Positions 1-12,600 of a stretch of 64,000 nucleotides of DNA are shown here, in pieces. How positions within the stretch are numbered: position 1 is the stretch's first letter; each line of letters starts with the position of its first letter. Below the pieces are notes generated by a model. The model made no database searches. It worked only from the letters and a program-made list of their open reading frames with translations, and was not told where the DNA came from. Where the stretch lies: assembly GCA_021029095.1 (NCBI GenBank), contig JAJOHG010000003.1:186001-250000 (forward strand). Direction: 5' to 3'. Position numbers and translations under genes: made by a program. The DNA comes from Phellopilus nigrolimitatus. Its lineage: Eukaryota > Basidiomycota > Agaricomycetes > Hymenochaetales > Hymenochaetaceae.

Positions 1-3000
1 CCGCCTCGTCGAGCACGCCCTCTTGACCAGCGAAGGCGCCGCCTGTGCACCGCCCTCCGCATCCCGTACGCGTCCCCTTTACTCCGTCCATCGAACCCGT
101 CATGCATTGATGCTGATGTTGCCTAGATCTGCGTCCAATTCCCATCCGGAGGGAGACCGACGTGATCCTCTCCTACTACCAGTCTGCAGACGCTGGCCGC
201 GCATACACGGCCCCCGACGCCGACCCCGACGCGACGCGAACGCGGGCACAAGCACGCCTCCCAGCGCGTCTCCCGCGAGCGCGCATGGCGATAAGATTGC
301 CACCCGAAGCAGCGACCGCATCAGCGTGTCGCCGGCGCATCTGGGTCCACATGCATCACCTGCCCCCGCAACAGCGTCTGCTCCTCGCTCTGCGCATGGC
401 GTCGACTCCAGCTCTGGCTCAGGCATCAACAGCGACGTGCGTAGCCCGGCTTTGACGCATCGCAGGACGAGTACCCGCTCCATTGGAGGATCCGACAAGC
501 GGCGAGTGGCCATCGTCGAAATGGACCCGGCTGCGCTCGACGCTCTTCACCTGAGCCTAAGCGACGGCAACGAGCGGTCACAGGCCGTGAGTGCCCCTCA
601 CGCCGCCCGGCAGCCGTCCACCAGCTCGACCTCGTCCTCCTCATCCTCCTCGTACTTTTCCGACGACGGCGGCGCATCCTCGTCCTTAGCGTTCTCTGAG
701 AGTCCGTCCGTCGCAAGCACACTCCTGTCTCGGCGCGGCGTCGCCGGCTCCTTTGCGCTTGTTGCGCCCGCGGACGCATCTCCGAGCACATACACAGACT
801 TGACGCCGCCGCTCTCTGCGCCGGCGGTTCCCGTCGACCGCCTCGCGGCGCAGCAGCAATTTTCGCGGCATGCGAGCACCGAGTCTGGGGATTCGGCAGC
901 GGATTCGGCATCGGCTCTGGGCAGGCATCAGCGCTCGCACTCAGAGGCCGTCGCTGGCAGCAAATACACCAGGCCAGGACACCCAAATCGCCTCAGGAAA
1001 TCTAGTCGCGATATCGGAATTGTCGGAATGAGCGTCGCGACGTCTCCGACCTCATGGGCAGATGAAGATGGACGTGCGCGTCGACGAGACGAAGTCTCGC
1101 ATGGATGCCATGCAGGCTTCCCAGACATCGCCGATATTCCAGACCCCGTCACTCGTGCAAACTTCTCTCCATTCGTCTGACGACTTTCACTCATCGGCCG
1201 AGCCGCACACATCATCATCGGCTACCTCGAAAGAGGCGAAACGGCACTCTCAACAGCTTCTCAATGGTCATGCATCGCGCGGCGCGCGGGACGAAAATAC
1301 CGGTCCCGTCGCCGTCGGCGTAAATCCAAATCAGATGTGGCAGTCTCCATCAACACAACCGACATACGCCCCTCTGAACAGCCCCCCTCCCACGTCTCCG
1401 CAACATGTAACATCTCCCCAAGCCGTCTCGAATGCCTATTTGTATTACCAACCCGGAATTCATGCCACGGCGGGGCCTCTGCCTCGGCCGCCTACGACAA
1501 GTTCTCCCTCCGTCACGAATCCACCCTCCGTCAAGGGAGACAGCGCCACCGCCGCGTCCTCCGCGTCTACACACCCCCACTTTAGGCAGCTCCGTGTTCG
1601 CAAAGAGACAGTCCGATACCTCCATTCAGCCGACGGAGCAATCGCCTGCGCCTGCCATCACGCCATCAACGTGAGCGTTGTTCGCTTTACATGAATGTTG
1701 GCTTGTCTCGCTAACCTGACTGAACGTTGAACAGCACGTCGTCCACCCTCGTCAACTCTCAGTCGGAGGACTCAGTGAAGAGCGGCCACGTGCGCGAGGG
1801 CGCGTTTCCGGTTACGTCGGTCATAATTACGGACGCCACGCCCCCGCGGCAAGCTACGAAGCACGAGCAGCACCAGCAAGCGCTTAAACGCAAAAACACT
1901 ATGGACGACCTTATCAAGGACGTGACCCACGCCATCGACGAGGCAGATGAGCTGAAGCGCGACGCGGACCCCCCGCTGTCGCCAATTGTGGTCGAGCCAT
2001 TACGCAGCGCGACTAAGCAAGAGAGCGCGACTAAGGAAAAATGGTCAGGTCTCGAGCTGAGGCACGAAAAGAGTCGATCCGAGCCATTACAGGACATTGC
2101 ACGTCAGGAGCACACTATGAAAGAGCAGCGGTCAAATGTCGAGCTACGCCGCGAAGAGAGCCGGTCTACGTTCAAGGGCGAGCCGCTTTCTCGCAGCGCA
2201 AGCTCCGACTATTCCGACTATGGCGATACCGCCTCGAAGCCCCTCCCAGACCCGTTCGCACACGCGCCTGCCCCGCGCTCGGCAGAGTCGCATGAATCGG
2301 GCAGCAAACGCTCACGTTCTCCGCATAAGATGCTCGACTTCGCACTCAAGCGCTTCTCTACACTCCCCCGTCCGCCCTCCGGGCTCTCCGTCTCTAAAAT
2401 ATCGCAGCACAGCAGCTTGTCGCAGGAGCGTGTCTCCCCGGAGCGTACGTCGCCGCGCCCGAAGGTTGTATTTGTCGCGAAGATTAGGTCGCCCTGGCCA
2501 GACGCGATGGCCTTTGGCGATGTGATGGCGAGGAAAGGGTCCCTGGAGCGCAGCCTGGGCTACGCGCAGAAGATTAACGAGCTGGCGAAACACGACCCTG
2601 GACTCGGGGACTGGGTCGTGAGTATGAAGAATGAACGTGAGCTTTTCGTGTTTCTTTTTATGTATGAATACAGGATACTAAGGGTGCGTCGTCTCGCAGT
2701 CACGAAACCGCGGACCACAGCCAAGCGGAAATCTATGTCGCCCACAGTAGCGTTGTCGCCCGTAGTAGCTTCGTCGCCTGCGGTAGCGCAGAGTCCGTCC
2801 GAACGATCGTTCACCTTCCAGCCCCGGCATATATCACGTGGGTCCGTCGGGTCAGAAATGACCTTCCCCAAACGCGTCGACGCATACGTCGCGACGGATC
2901 TCTTGGTTAAGCCGTCCGAAGACCAAACGCTGCCGAAGGGGCCTCCACCTCTACCGTACCCAACTCTCGCGCAGGGAACTCCCGTGCTCCCGACGCGGTC

Positions 3001-3604
3001 TTTCGGCGGCAGCTCGGCCTCGTCGATGCGGAGCATCCCGTCGACGCTTGGCGGCTCCAAGTCCGGCGGCGGCGGCTTCTTCTCGTCGCTCGGGCGCAAG
3101 ACGAGCATCAACAGGAAGGATCGCGCGGCTGGGGCGGGCGCGCCGTCGAGCAAGCTGCTCAGCAAGCGCCAGCAGACGCTGCCGATGCCCCCACCGCGCG
3201 CCGTCCAGATCAGCGCGTCGCCCTCGCTCCCCGGCGGGCCGCGCGCACCGCCTGGCCGTGTCCAGCGCGCGCAGAGTGTCATCACGTCCCGGACGCCCAC
3301 GCCGAGCGTCGGTCCACTGCACGTGGAAAGCGAGTCTGAAGCGACGAGGCAGATTGCCATCAAGCGCAGCCCGTCGCTCGCACCTTTGATGGCACGCAGT
3401 ACTACCGGCAATGGAAACGGGCCTGCCGCAATGTCAGAGTCGTCGCCCGAATTTAACAAGAAGATGGCTTCGCTAGTTGACTTGCTCCCGCATGCGGATA
3501 AAAGCGTACTATCTGGATATCTTCGGAGGGCGGGCGGCCAGGATATATTGGCCATTGGTCGTTATTTGGATGATGAAAAGAATAATAGCCTTCGTCGGAA
3601 TTGA
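1..3604 (+). CDS. Large Ser/Pro-rich protein with CUE-like C-terminal helix bundle, 5' partial
   Basis: I do not recognise the family. The gene enters from the left edge; the first open stretch (frame 2) ends at about 65 and a GTACGC...CTAG intron (66-126) joins it to a coding stretch with the segment DVILSYYQSADAG. The body is a low-complexity Ser/Thr/Pro/Arg-rich chain typical of disordered fungal signalling or cytoskeletal proteins. A clear intron lies at 1671-1734; a second at 2637-2699 (63 nt, stop-free and in frame) removes an out-of-character hydrophobic segment. The last ~40 residues (LVDLLPHADKSVL... to a TGA at 3602) resemble a ubiquitin-binding CUE-type three-helix unit; this is a shape judgement only. 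The reading frame shifts near 240, 1060 and 1580 without usable splice sites, so the upstream part is approximate. The stop and the 1735-3604 region are secure. Confidence 0.6.
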
Positions 3605-3877
3605 CACTGTTTTTATAGCTTGTTCTTTTCTTTCTTTCATTAGTGCATCGCTATCGTATCTGACTCGCCTTCGGCTTGCGCTGACTATTGTTCTTGAATT
3701 ATATTTACCGCATGCTGATCATGAATTGTATTATAGAGGCTTAGCATTCACATATGGCATCTAATTATGTTCTCAAGGGAGCGCGAATTGTACGATAGAG
3801 GTCTGAGGTTGGTGCCGTCCGGAGCAGGTGCATACATAACATGTTCAAGTCCAAAACAGAAGGCCTGGGCCGATAAT

Positions 3878-5623
3878 TCATCGCATAACTGCTGGTCTAA
3901 ACGCCTTCGCTCTCCGTGCATTTGACTGTAAAGCTGGCCCTACAATGTTACATTGAATGATATCCATTGTTTCCCCATAAGATCTAAGAGGGCTTACCAG
4001 GTTGAGCGACCATTCTCCCGGCGTACTGTGCAACGTTGTTCGATGGCCGCATATACTGGCGGTTTATCTGTCGGGACGATCCCAAGATATTTTCTACTTC
4101 ATCAGCACTCGCCGATCGTTCGGAACCGCTAGCCCCTAGTAGAGGATTCATGCCAGTCGGTGCATCATGTCGACTCATCGGCTGCCAATCGGGTATGTGA
4201 TGTCCGCCACGTATAGGCGTTCTCTGAATCTGTGCAATATGCGCATCAATCATATATATAACACACGAGCATAATATCAATAAGCTCGTACGCCATTAGC
4301 CTCCATACCGCCCACTACGGCGCCAATGTTGACTCCGCCAGGGTTCGCAAACGCGTTTCCCCTTTGTTTGTTGATATGTTTATCAGTCATCATCTGATTT
4401 TCGTTATTAGAGGGCAGCGGTACGGCGAATCCGTCATTTGTCAAGGAATGGGGAGCCAGCAACGTTTTCCTCTTGATTTTTTCATAATGATTCTGTAGCA
4501 ACATCGACTCTGGCACGTGATCAATATTCTGCCAATGAACGTACTTTTAGTTTCTGGTATTCCTTGTCTCTCTCCCTAGCAGAGTCCTGCATTTCACGAA
4601 GCTTACGTCGCTCCAGTTCCAGCTCTTTTTCCAGGCCTCAAAGGATAGGACATCAGGAAAGAACGTGGGCAAAGACAAACAACTGCCTTTCAAGCTTACC
4701 AGCTACTTTGTTGGCCATGAGATTAATTTCGCCGTTCGCTGGGACCATTGTAAGGAAAGCCGACCGGATACACTCAATGATATTACAAACCCTCTCGAAT
4801 AACATTATCGAGCTGCTTTTGCAGTTGAGCATTGCGTTCATTCAGATTTTTGAGAACAGCTTGTTGAAAAGAGCTATAAAGACACTGTTTAACATCCTCG
4901 AAGACGAATTGATAAAAGCCGCACTTTTCCTGGTGCGTCTGATACTGCCAAAACGACATCGCTCTTCCGCAGATTTCTAATATAAGGGAGGGACCGAGGC
5001 CAGACAAAACGGACTGTTGGGCAGTTGAGTTGTTGAGAAGCCGGGCTGACAGCAAACTCACCGTTTTGTAATCATTCGAAGGATGCAGCGAGGAAACCTA
5101 ACCACAGGGTTAAAAAATCATTTTCAAAAGAATACGAGGATACTCACGACAACGTCGTCCCTGGAGTTCCGTGGATGATCTGTGACATAGCATATATTCA
5201 ACACACTCACGGCTCAGACAAGTGGGTCTCGCAGGCTGCAAGTATATGCTGATTAACCCATATTCTCAAAACGATTGTGAAAAAGATAGTGCGTTTGCTT
5301 CGCTGACCTGGGCAGAGCTGAGCTGCGGTGAATAGCTCATTTGCACATTCCACTACAGTACGTGTCAGATGTCAGATGTCCTCTGTTCTTATAGGTTCCA
5401 AGAATACCGCAGAAGATATGGGAGCCTTAAAAAACAGTATTAGAACTAATGTACGATTGTATTAGCTTCGGATGCTCACAGGTCGTCTGCGATACAATAA
5501 AACGATGATCAACCTGAGGTAGCGTACAGAAGTGGGTGGGATAGGTGTGGAACTCACCACGACAGCCTTGTCCATCAGCGTTTTCCTGCACGACAGATTG
5601 TTGCATTTCACGTCGGCATCCAT
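3878..5623 (-). CDS. HEI10: HEI10/CCNB1IP1-type RING E3 ligase (meiotic crossover factor)
   Basis: A RING-coiled-coil protein of the Zip3/HEI10 family. In other organisms HEI10 acts as a ubiquitin/SUMO E3 that marks crossover-designated sites on the synaptonemal complex. Fourteen exons sum to 1008 nt (335 aa): 5558-5623, 5480-5486, 5408-5425, 5308-5352, 5211-5235, 5148-5160, 5062-5097, 4925-5013, 4791-4873, 4700-4738, 4545-4636, 4292-4492, 3998-4229 and 3878-3939. The joined N terminus gives CNNLSC, then TTCSHIFCVECANE and CPAC, the Cys/His pattern of the RING. It is followed by HPSNDYKTSVLSGLGPS and EICGRAMSFWQYQ, then a long coiled coil (NERNAQLQKQLDNVIREAN) and a disordered Gly/Asn tail ending in KAFRPAVMR. 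The first 70 codons are split over seven exons, three of them only 7, 18 and 13 nt. It is convergent with the gene at 1-3604. Start chosen because only this ATG opens directly onto the RING. Confidence 0.9.
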
Positions 5624-6575
5624 GATCGGTATTTCTTTATTTGTTTCTGAGTTGAAAAATTGATACGTAGGAGAGCAAGTGGACTGGCTAACTCAAAAAA
5701 CGGAACGCGTCGCGACGCGCAGAAACAATGATTGTGGGAATATATTACGTGTAAATCATTGCTTGCTGCTTACGCCGGATCAATACTATAACTCAAGTAA
5801 GTGACTGAGACCAAACCTATATTTGATTGCAAGACAGACGATGATTTCGCACTAGCCTTACAACCACGCATAACTACTTACCTACGAAATACGCGAGAGG
5901 GGAAGGAGGCAGCGAGCTCCAAGTCAACGACGAAAAAAGAAGGCCGGATGGCGGAGTCGACCAAATGTAAGAGATATCAGATGTAAGAGCTACTCGCGAG
6001 AAATGGCCGCGACAGAAGGCTGTGAAGAAAGGGGGTGGAGAGAGGGGCAGAGGGAGAGGGATAGAGGGAGAGGGGAGATAGAAAGATAGAGGTGAAGGGG
6101 AGAGAGAAAGATAGAGGTGGAAGGCGGGAAAGGGACAATATGCGTGAATTCATCTTTTCTGATTTTTTTCAACGTTTAGTAAATGGGGTGAAAAGAAATC
6201 AGAAAGCCATCATAGCACAGGAAAAACAAGGGAGAGCGAGAAACGGATTAGAGTGTGGTGTGAACATGAGATAGAAAATTGTGAATCTCCGAAGTACACG
6301 TAGCCACAGAAGTCGAGAAGGGAAATGATGAAATGCAGACACGATTGACATCCGTCTGCTGTCTGCAAAGCGCAGCTCTGCATTGGAGCGCGAGTGCGTA
6401 CTGATGAAAAAAATAAATGTGAGATGGATGCAGAATGCAGAAATCTTCGATCGCAGGAAGAGATGAAGAACTGGACGAGGCATGAGATTGCAATGATGAC
6501 AGTGATGACGACCAAACCCTTGACACGATTAAATATGCGTGAAACAATGCAAGCGGCTGGAAAAACTATGGTCTC
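5624..6575. other. Intergenic region with purine-rich tract
   Basis: Upstream of HEI10 and downstream of the cyclin gene. No coding pattern is convincing on either strand. From about 6026 to 6136 the plus strand is almost entirely purine (G/A), with a 15-nt direct repeat, agaaagatagaggtg, at 6080-6094 and 6105-6119. The 150 bp next to 5623 presumably hold the HEI10 promoter; I see no distinct motif. Confidence 0.5.
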
Positions 6576-9082
6576 CTAATAGGCAGCGAATGAGACTACG
6601 CGCCGCTGAAGCAGCGCGGCAGCCGGAACAAACTGGAGGAGTCCGTGGCTGAGAAAAGAAGAAAGAAAGGAACAGAAACACGATGAGAGCTGAGTGGCGT
6701 ACGAAAGCAATGTACAAGCGGTGGAGGGTGAATAATCTCGGAAACAAGGTCCCAGAGGGGCGAGCCGATATCGTTGCGCGCCTGTACTCACGTCCGAAGC
6801 CACAGAGGTCGGAAATGCGCGGGATCTCCCCGAGCATGAGAGAAGGCAGACGGATGTCCCACATACTGTGCACAGGAAGCTGACGGGATGCAATACCCAT
6901 CGATATTTGTATGGGAATGAGAGTACGATCGCAGGTGGGCTGTGGTCTGAGAGGAGGGAGGAGCAGCAGTGGCTAAGGTAGACCTCGTGTGACTTATGGG
7001 CGGACAGGCGGTGGAAAGAGGGAAACCAAGTGTCAACGACGGGAAGACACGAGGGGGTCGAGCAACTCCTGACTCTACTGTATGTGGCTGGAAAAGCGTC
7101 GTGCTCGAAGTCGAACTAGACTGGATGCCCCAGGCTGGGTACTGCGTGTACTCAGCTGAAAACGAACGGGTATGTGAACCATTGCCCGTGGCAGATGGAA
7201 CGGTGAAGTACTTGTCGCGCCGTCCATGGTCACGCTCTAGAGGAGGGTCGGCTTGAGGGCTCCATTCTGAAGGAGGAGGTAAAGGCGGTGACGCTTGTAA
7301 AAGATCCCTCGACTCGGATGACACACTTCGCCCATGCGTAGTACCCCGCGACCCGCTCTGCGATGTCCGACGTTTGGGTACGTACTCTTCTCTCAGCGGT
7401 CCATCTTCGTCAAGATCAATCTCGAAGGGATCAAAATTATCAGTCTGCTTTACTTCGACCTTTTTCTCGCTGTCGCAAACCAACAAAGGACTGAAGACCG
7501 GCTGAGGCGCTACCCTAGTAGACGACTTCGATCCAGGGAGACTCTGCAAACGAACGAGGTCCTCGATCACCCTTCGGATGAGGATGTTCGCGTCAGTTGC
7601 TGAGGGACGCCGAATCGGCGCAGGGTAAGGGCACAGAGATAATTGATAGTGATGAAGATGGGCGAGCCATTGTTCCCATGCCTTCGCTTTGATGGAAAGA
7701 TCGTGACTGAGGACGGCGAGCGCAGAAAGTTCGAGGCGATTGATATCCTGAATAGGGACTTCAGAGATAGCTTGCCTGAGTAAACTAGATGAGCAAACGT
7801 GAGAAAGACGAGAATCAAGTTAACTTACCAAGTCTTGTTCGAGAACGTATGGTCATCTAGCCACTTGTTGGCTAGCATACATCCAAGCAAAACGATTCTG
7901 AAAGGAGTGCGCGATTCGAAAATACTCCTTTCCGCTGATGATGAATAGTATTGGCCTTCTCCAAACAATTCTTTTCTAAAGTCACGCTCCGATGCTGACA
8001 AATTCATGCCGACGCCCTGTTCATCAAGAAAGACTGGTAGACGAGCAATATACCAGAGAGCAAGGACTATCCCCGATGGCTGGAGAAGAGTAGAACACAG
8101 CAAAGAATGGACCGACATAGCGAGGCTCGAAGGAGGATCCTCAGAGTAAAACCTTGTTATCCTAGTGATAGGATCAATAACGTATCCTAAACAGCAAATT
8201 GAGAGCTACGAACCCTGATCCAATAAAACGCTGAGGGAGACTCAAGCCTGCCGTACAGACTTTCCAAACATAATCTGCCATCCAGTTGGAAAGCGGCTCG
8301 GCCATCGTACGGTAGGCCTTTATGTAAGTAGGGTCAGTGAGAGGCTCTGCAGTTACTGCCTGCTCTTGGTGGCGAGGTGTATCGACTTGCGGAAGGACAT
8401 TCTGGGAATCCACAATATAATCGCCGCTGGCATGCGTCGCATCATTTGCCACAATCCGGTCGACGTATTCTGCGAAAGGAGTGGTGGAGTCCTGTAGCAT
8501 GACAGCATCAGAGAGCTGTTCGCCACGTTCGATAGCCATATACTGGTCTTCGCAGACGGAAGTGAAGTTATCCTTTCCGTAATACATGCGATGAGCGTCG
8601 GCTTGGCCGAAGCCGCCTAAGCTGGACTTTGAGGCGAAAGAAACTGGATACGCATCATCATCGGCACCACAGTACGACCAAGCCAGTTCGGATAAGCTAC
8701 GGTGTCCGCCGTAGCGCTGTAACCCCATATTCGAGGAAGGCAGAAATTCGGACCCGCGCGCAGGCGAGTGGCACGCTTCCGCGTGACTCTGCTTACCGAC
8801 CGCTGCGTTGTCCGCAGCAATCAGCCCGCTATGTAAGCTCAAGCTCTCCTGTGCCTCTCGGGTCCTTGAAAGGAATGCTGCGAGCTGAACGTCGTCCTCA
8901 AAGGCGTAAAATGGCTTGTTGGAAGAACCAGTGGGCTGACGGGCGTGCTCGATTACGTATTTGCGGGCGTCGCCGCTAACTGAGTCGGCGGCGTGAAAGC
9001 CGAAGAGTCCCTGAGCGTTATGAGTCGGCTTGATGACTGGGTGAGCTGAAAGCCGGGTGTAGGTGGGGGCAGGGACTGGCAT
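6576..9082 (-). CDS. Cyclin (PCL/PHO80-like) with long disordered C-terminal tail
   Basis: Four exons (8214-9082, 7829-8161, 6792-7775, 6576-6648) sum to 2259 nt, 752 aa. The cyclin fold lies in residues about 265-450: LSNWMADYVWKV, then the exon joined through GITRFYSEDPPSS, then HSLLCSTLLQPSGIVLALWY, and a second-helix segment ANKWLDDHTFSNKTW followed by NRLELSALAVLSHDLSI. That order matches fungal PHO80/PCL-type cyclins, which activate Pho85/Cdk5-class kinases. The N-terminal 260 residues and the C-terminal 300 are disordered and Ser/Pro-rich, plausibly kinase targets. The apparent stop at 6788 sits inside a perfect donor (GTGAGT). A 143-nt intron with a strong pyrimidine tract then joins a short terminal exon ending in VSFAAY. 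If that intron is not used, the protein ends ten codons earlier by a different route. The exact cyclin subclass is inference. Confidence 0.82.
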
Positions 9083-9654
9083 CTGCTCGAATTAGAGGAG
9101 GGAGTGCGCAGCCAGACGTCAGGCTACAAGTCGGTGGCGGTCGTAGAGACTCGCGGGGAGACGGGGTGACCCAGGTATCTAAGTCCAAAAGTGGTCGAGC
9201 CGACCACAAAAGAGACGAAAGAAAGAGAGAAAGAAAGGTCGTGAAGATAGTCGTGAAAGGATGAGATCGATAGAGACAAAGCTGAATGGCAAACGCGCAA
9301 CGAAGGCGTGCCTTTTGAGAGGACCTTAGAGTTAAGGAGACGACTCCGAGGATGTCTAGAGGAAGGTGACGAGGGTAGGTAGAGCGCTTTAGTCGAAGTC
9401 GACGCCGGGCACGAGCACGAACGACAACGACGACGGCAGCGGGGTCAAGGTTGGGGCTAGGTGAAAGCTGAAGAAATTTCATGCACGTTGTCTTCCCGGC
9501 CGGATCTGTCCTGGTTTCCTATTTAGATGTAGTATTCGCACGGCTCTCGGCTGACTTACGACCCCTGTTCTTACTACACGTTCATGAGAAAACACCTGCT
9601 ATACATAAAAATGATTTGTTTTACATGTGCGGTTATCACTTCATAAACTGTATC
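9083..9654. promoter_or_regulatory. Cyclin promoter region and UBA1 3' flank
   Basis: No gene found. On the minus (coding) strand the part near 9190-9240 is pyrimidine-rich, a common feature just upstream of fungal transcription starts. The left part should hold the cyclin promoter and the right edge the UBA1 terminator; no specific element is visible. Confidence 0.4.
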
Positions 9655-12600
9655 TTACGCCCTCGGGTCGACATGCACCACGATGAATGGCACCTCCACG
9701 TCCTCGAACTCCTCGTCCATCACGATCACCTCCAGAATCAGCTGTTTCTTCCACTCAGGCAATGGCTTCTTGCTAATCATCTCAACCACCTCACTAATCT
9801 TCTTTTGCATCCGGCCGTCCGTCTAAGAAAGAATACACAATTAAACGTCATATATTACGCGTTTACAGGGTCCTTGACTCACCTTTGTCTTCGGAAGGAA
9901 AGAACTCCAGAGCAGGCTCGTGTCCTGGCTCACCATGCTAACGTCAAGATTGTGCTCCTTCTTGAACATATCAACGAACTCCTGCAACGTCGGCTCCTTC
10001 TTGAACTCAATGCGGTCCCACAACGTCCACTCCGTCTCGTTGTATTTGCTTTTCTTAGCCGTGATAGGCTCAGAAAACCCGAAGAACGGTAGCGCCAGGT
10101 TAACGAACCCATTCTTGTAGTCTTCCAATTTGTTCTTGCCATCGATGACCTTATACAACTCCAAGCATACGAGGCCCGTCACCAAAGAGGTCGTAGTTGC
10201 TATCGCAGGGATAATTTTTCCCGCGATCTGCTTCGTCTGATACCGGGATGCAATAGAGATACTGTAGTTCATCGCTCGAAGATTCGATGCAGCTGTGATG
10301 AAATCGATGTGGTGGTTCGTGTCGTCATCCTTCTCGAACTCAACAGGAGTCAGGCGATAGCCAGCGAATGTTGAAGCTGCAGGTAAGTGCTTCACGAGAT
10401 TGTTTTCATCGTCGCCTTGGAGCATAGAATCAGGTCAGTCTTATCGACTCGTCGAAAAAAAGGTAAACAAATACCAGCACCACCAGCTTCTGGAGCGGGG
10501 TCATTGTCGTTGATCTGGACTTTGACCCCGCTTTTTGGGACGAATTTAGGTGTTATAACGGAACCCGCCACCTTTTTAAAGACGGCAGGGTCTGTCTCGC
10601 CCCGAAGTCCGTAATTGTATGCATGCAGGTTCGCGGCGGCAATAACAAATTGCAAATGAGTGGGCTACTCTTAAGTTTAACGCACAACCCAGAGAAAAAG
10701 AAGTTCGAGGCACACCTCTTCGGGGTCAAAAGTCAACGGCTCAGGGGCCCTCTTCGGACCGCTCCAGAACAGCTGGCCGGAAGACGTCACTGCGTCTTTA
10801 GGCAGGCTGAACAACAGCTGGCGGATGTCATTGTTGTACTTCTCCTCAAATTGCAACCTCGCCCACACAATGCATTCTTCGAAGGTCAGTGGCTTGTTCT
10901 TGACTAAGTAAGAGACAATCTGGGAGATCTGCTCTCGCTGCTGTCCGGTATGCCTCAGGTCCGCCACGTAGTTTGGCTCGGTAAGATAGGAGTTCACGGC
11001 CTTGGGGGGAGTAACAAATAAGCTGTCGAAGAACGATCGGCTCCACTATTTGAAGGATAACGTCAGAAGAGAGATGTTCGTAGAAAATCAACACCAACCT
11101 CAATAGTATGCTGAATGGCATTGGGGAAATTCTTCACTGTGCACACTGGAGTCTGCTTCTCCGGCGGGTCCTGTGATGATGAGTATGACTCAGTCAGATG
11201 CGGAATTACGACTTGAGTGTTCCCCTTCGTCCCTAGCGTTCCAGACTCGAGAAGGGGCTTCTCATAGAAAACACAGCGGCGATCCATGTATTGACCTTCA
11301 AACAGTGATCAGTAAAGTTCGGAAAAAGAGCAAATACACATACGAGCTTTGACGTTGTCGAGCGCGTTTGTCACACCATCGATTTCCGCAAAGAAGTCCT
11401 GGGTGTAGACATCTGGTAATAAATAGGTTGTTAGTATTTGTGCAGCATTGACTTTCTCAGCTTAACGCACTCTCTGTCGCCTCGCCAACGGGTTCCTGTT
11501 TGCATAGGATATGACCCTTCAAGTCAGGGTTCATCTCCGCTACTGCTGCTGCTGCAATCTCGGACTTGAATTTGCCTAAATCCTTCGCACGAAATAGGAA
11601 CTGTCTGTTCAAGTTGCTCTTTTCGATCGTGTCCAAATCAGACACATGGATGACCCCCTTCGAACCCGATGCAAGACCCATCATACTCCAATTCTTCAAC
11701 ATCTCACAGCCAATGGCACCAGAGCCAACGAGAAACTGCCTATGGTTTGCCACTTTCTCCTGGAATACTTTGCCAAAGACAGCGACTTGTCGATCATATC
11801 TGCTTCCTGTCGGCTGGCATTCTTGTGCAGTTGGCAACTCGGATGGCAAAGACTCGAGCGAGTCGAAGTACATGTTCTGCAGCATAGGGTGAAATTTCGC
11901 AGAAACACTCTTCAGCACTTCTTGTGCTACGAACGCGCCGATGACCGCATTCATCGGTGCGAGATCGCCAGTTGCTTGATAGGCGAGCTCACTCAGCACC
12001 TTTTCATCTAGCTCAGGGCCAAATTTTTTTGCAAGCGCGATGAGTCCAGTTGCGTCCTCCACATTGCGAGCACGAGGGAAGCGATTGTGCTGTGAGCGGA
12101 ATTCCGGTAGTGCTTGGAAACCAGCATGCAACGTCACGGGACGGTCGAACTTGGCGAAGTCGGTTAAGAAATACTCAGGTGACTGCAGTGATTCACGAAG
12201 GGATTTCTGTAGGAAAGAAAGGAACAAATAAGCATCTCTGTTGAAGATGCGTGACCGCACCTACTCACAAAATTAATGATTCTTGGCATTTTCACTTGAG
12301 TGAAGATACCTCCAGAGACATACTCTCCCAAATCCGAGGTATCGCCAATGCTGAACGTGTAAGGGCCCTTGACAGTGATCTTTCGCGGCTCACATCCGTT
12401 AAGTCCATCCATGCCCTTCACTTCAGAAAACGTGACAAAGTCCCCGTCTTCGAGGCCGTGTCGGGTTTCTTCAAGGCATGTCACGATGGCATCATTGTCC
12501 TGTGGCGATTATGAATGTGAGGATTGGAAACGATAACAAATGATATTTCGAACCTTGTCGATCGATGCAATCATACCACTGAGCGGCTGTTCGCCAGTCG

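Noticed and set aside
2560..3555. Long open frame (331 codons) on the minus strand opposite gene 1
   Set aside because: Mirror of a GC-rich coding strand; it has no domain-like order and overlaps a supported gene.
5801..6274. Small plus-strand open frames in the HEI10-cyclin gap
   Set aside because: Composition follows the purine tract; there is no conserved pattern and no plausible partner exons.
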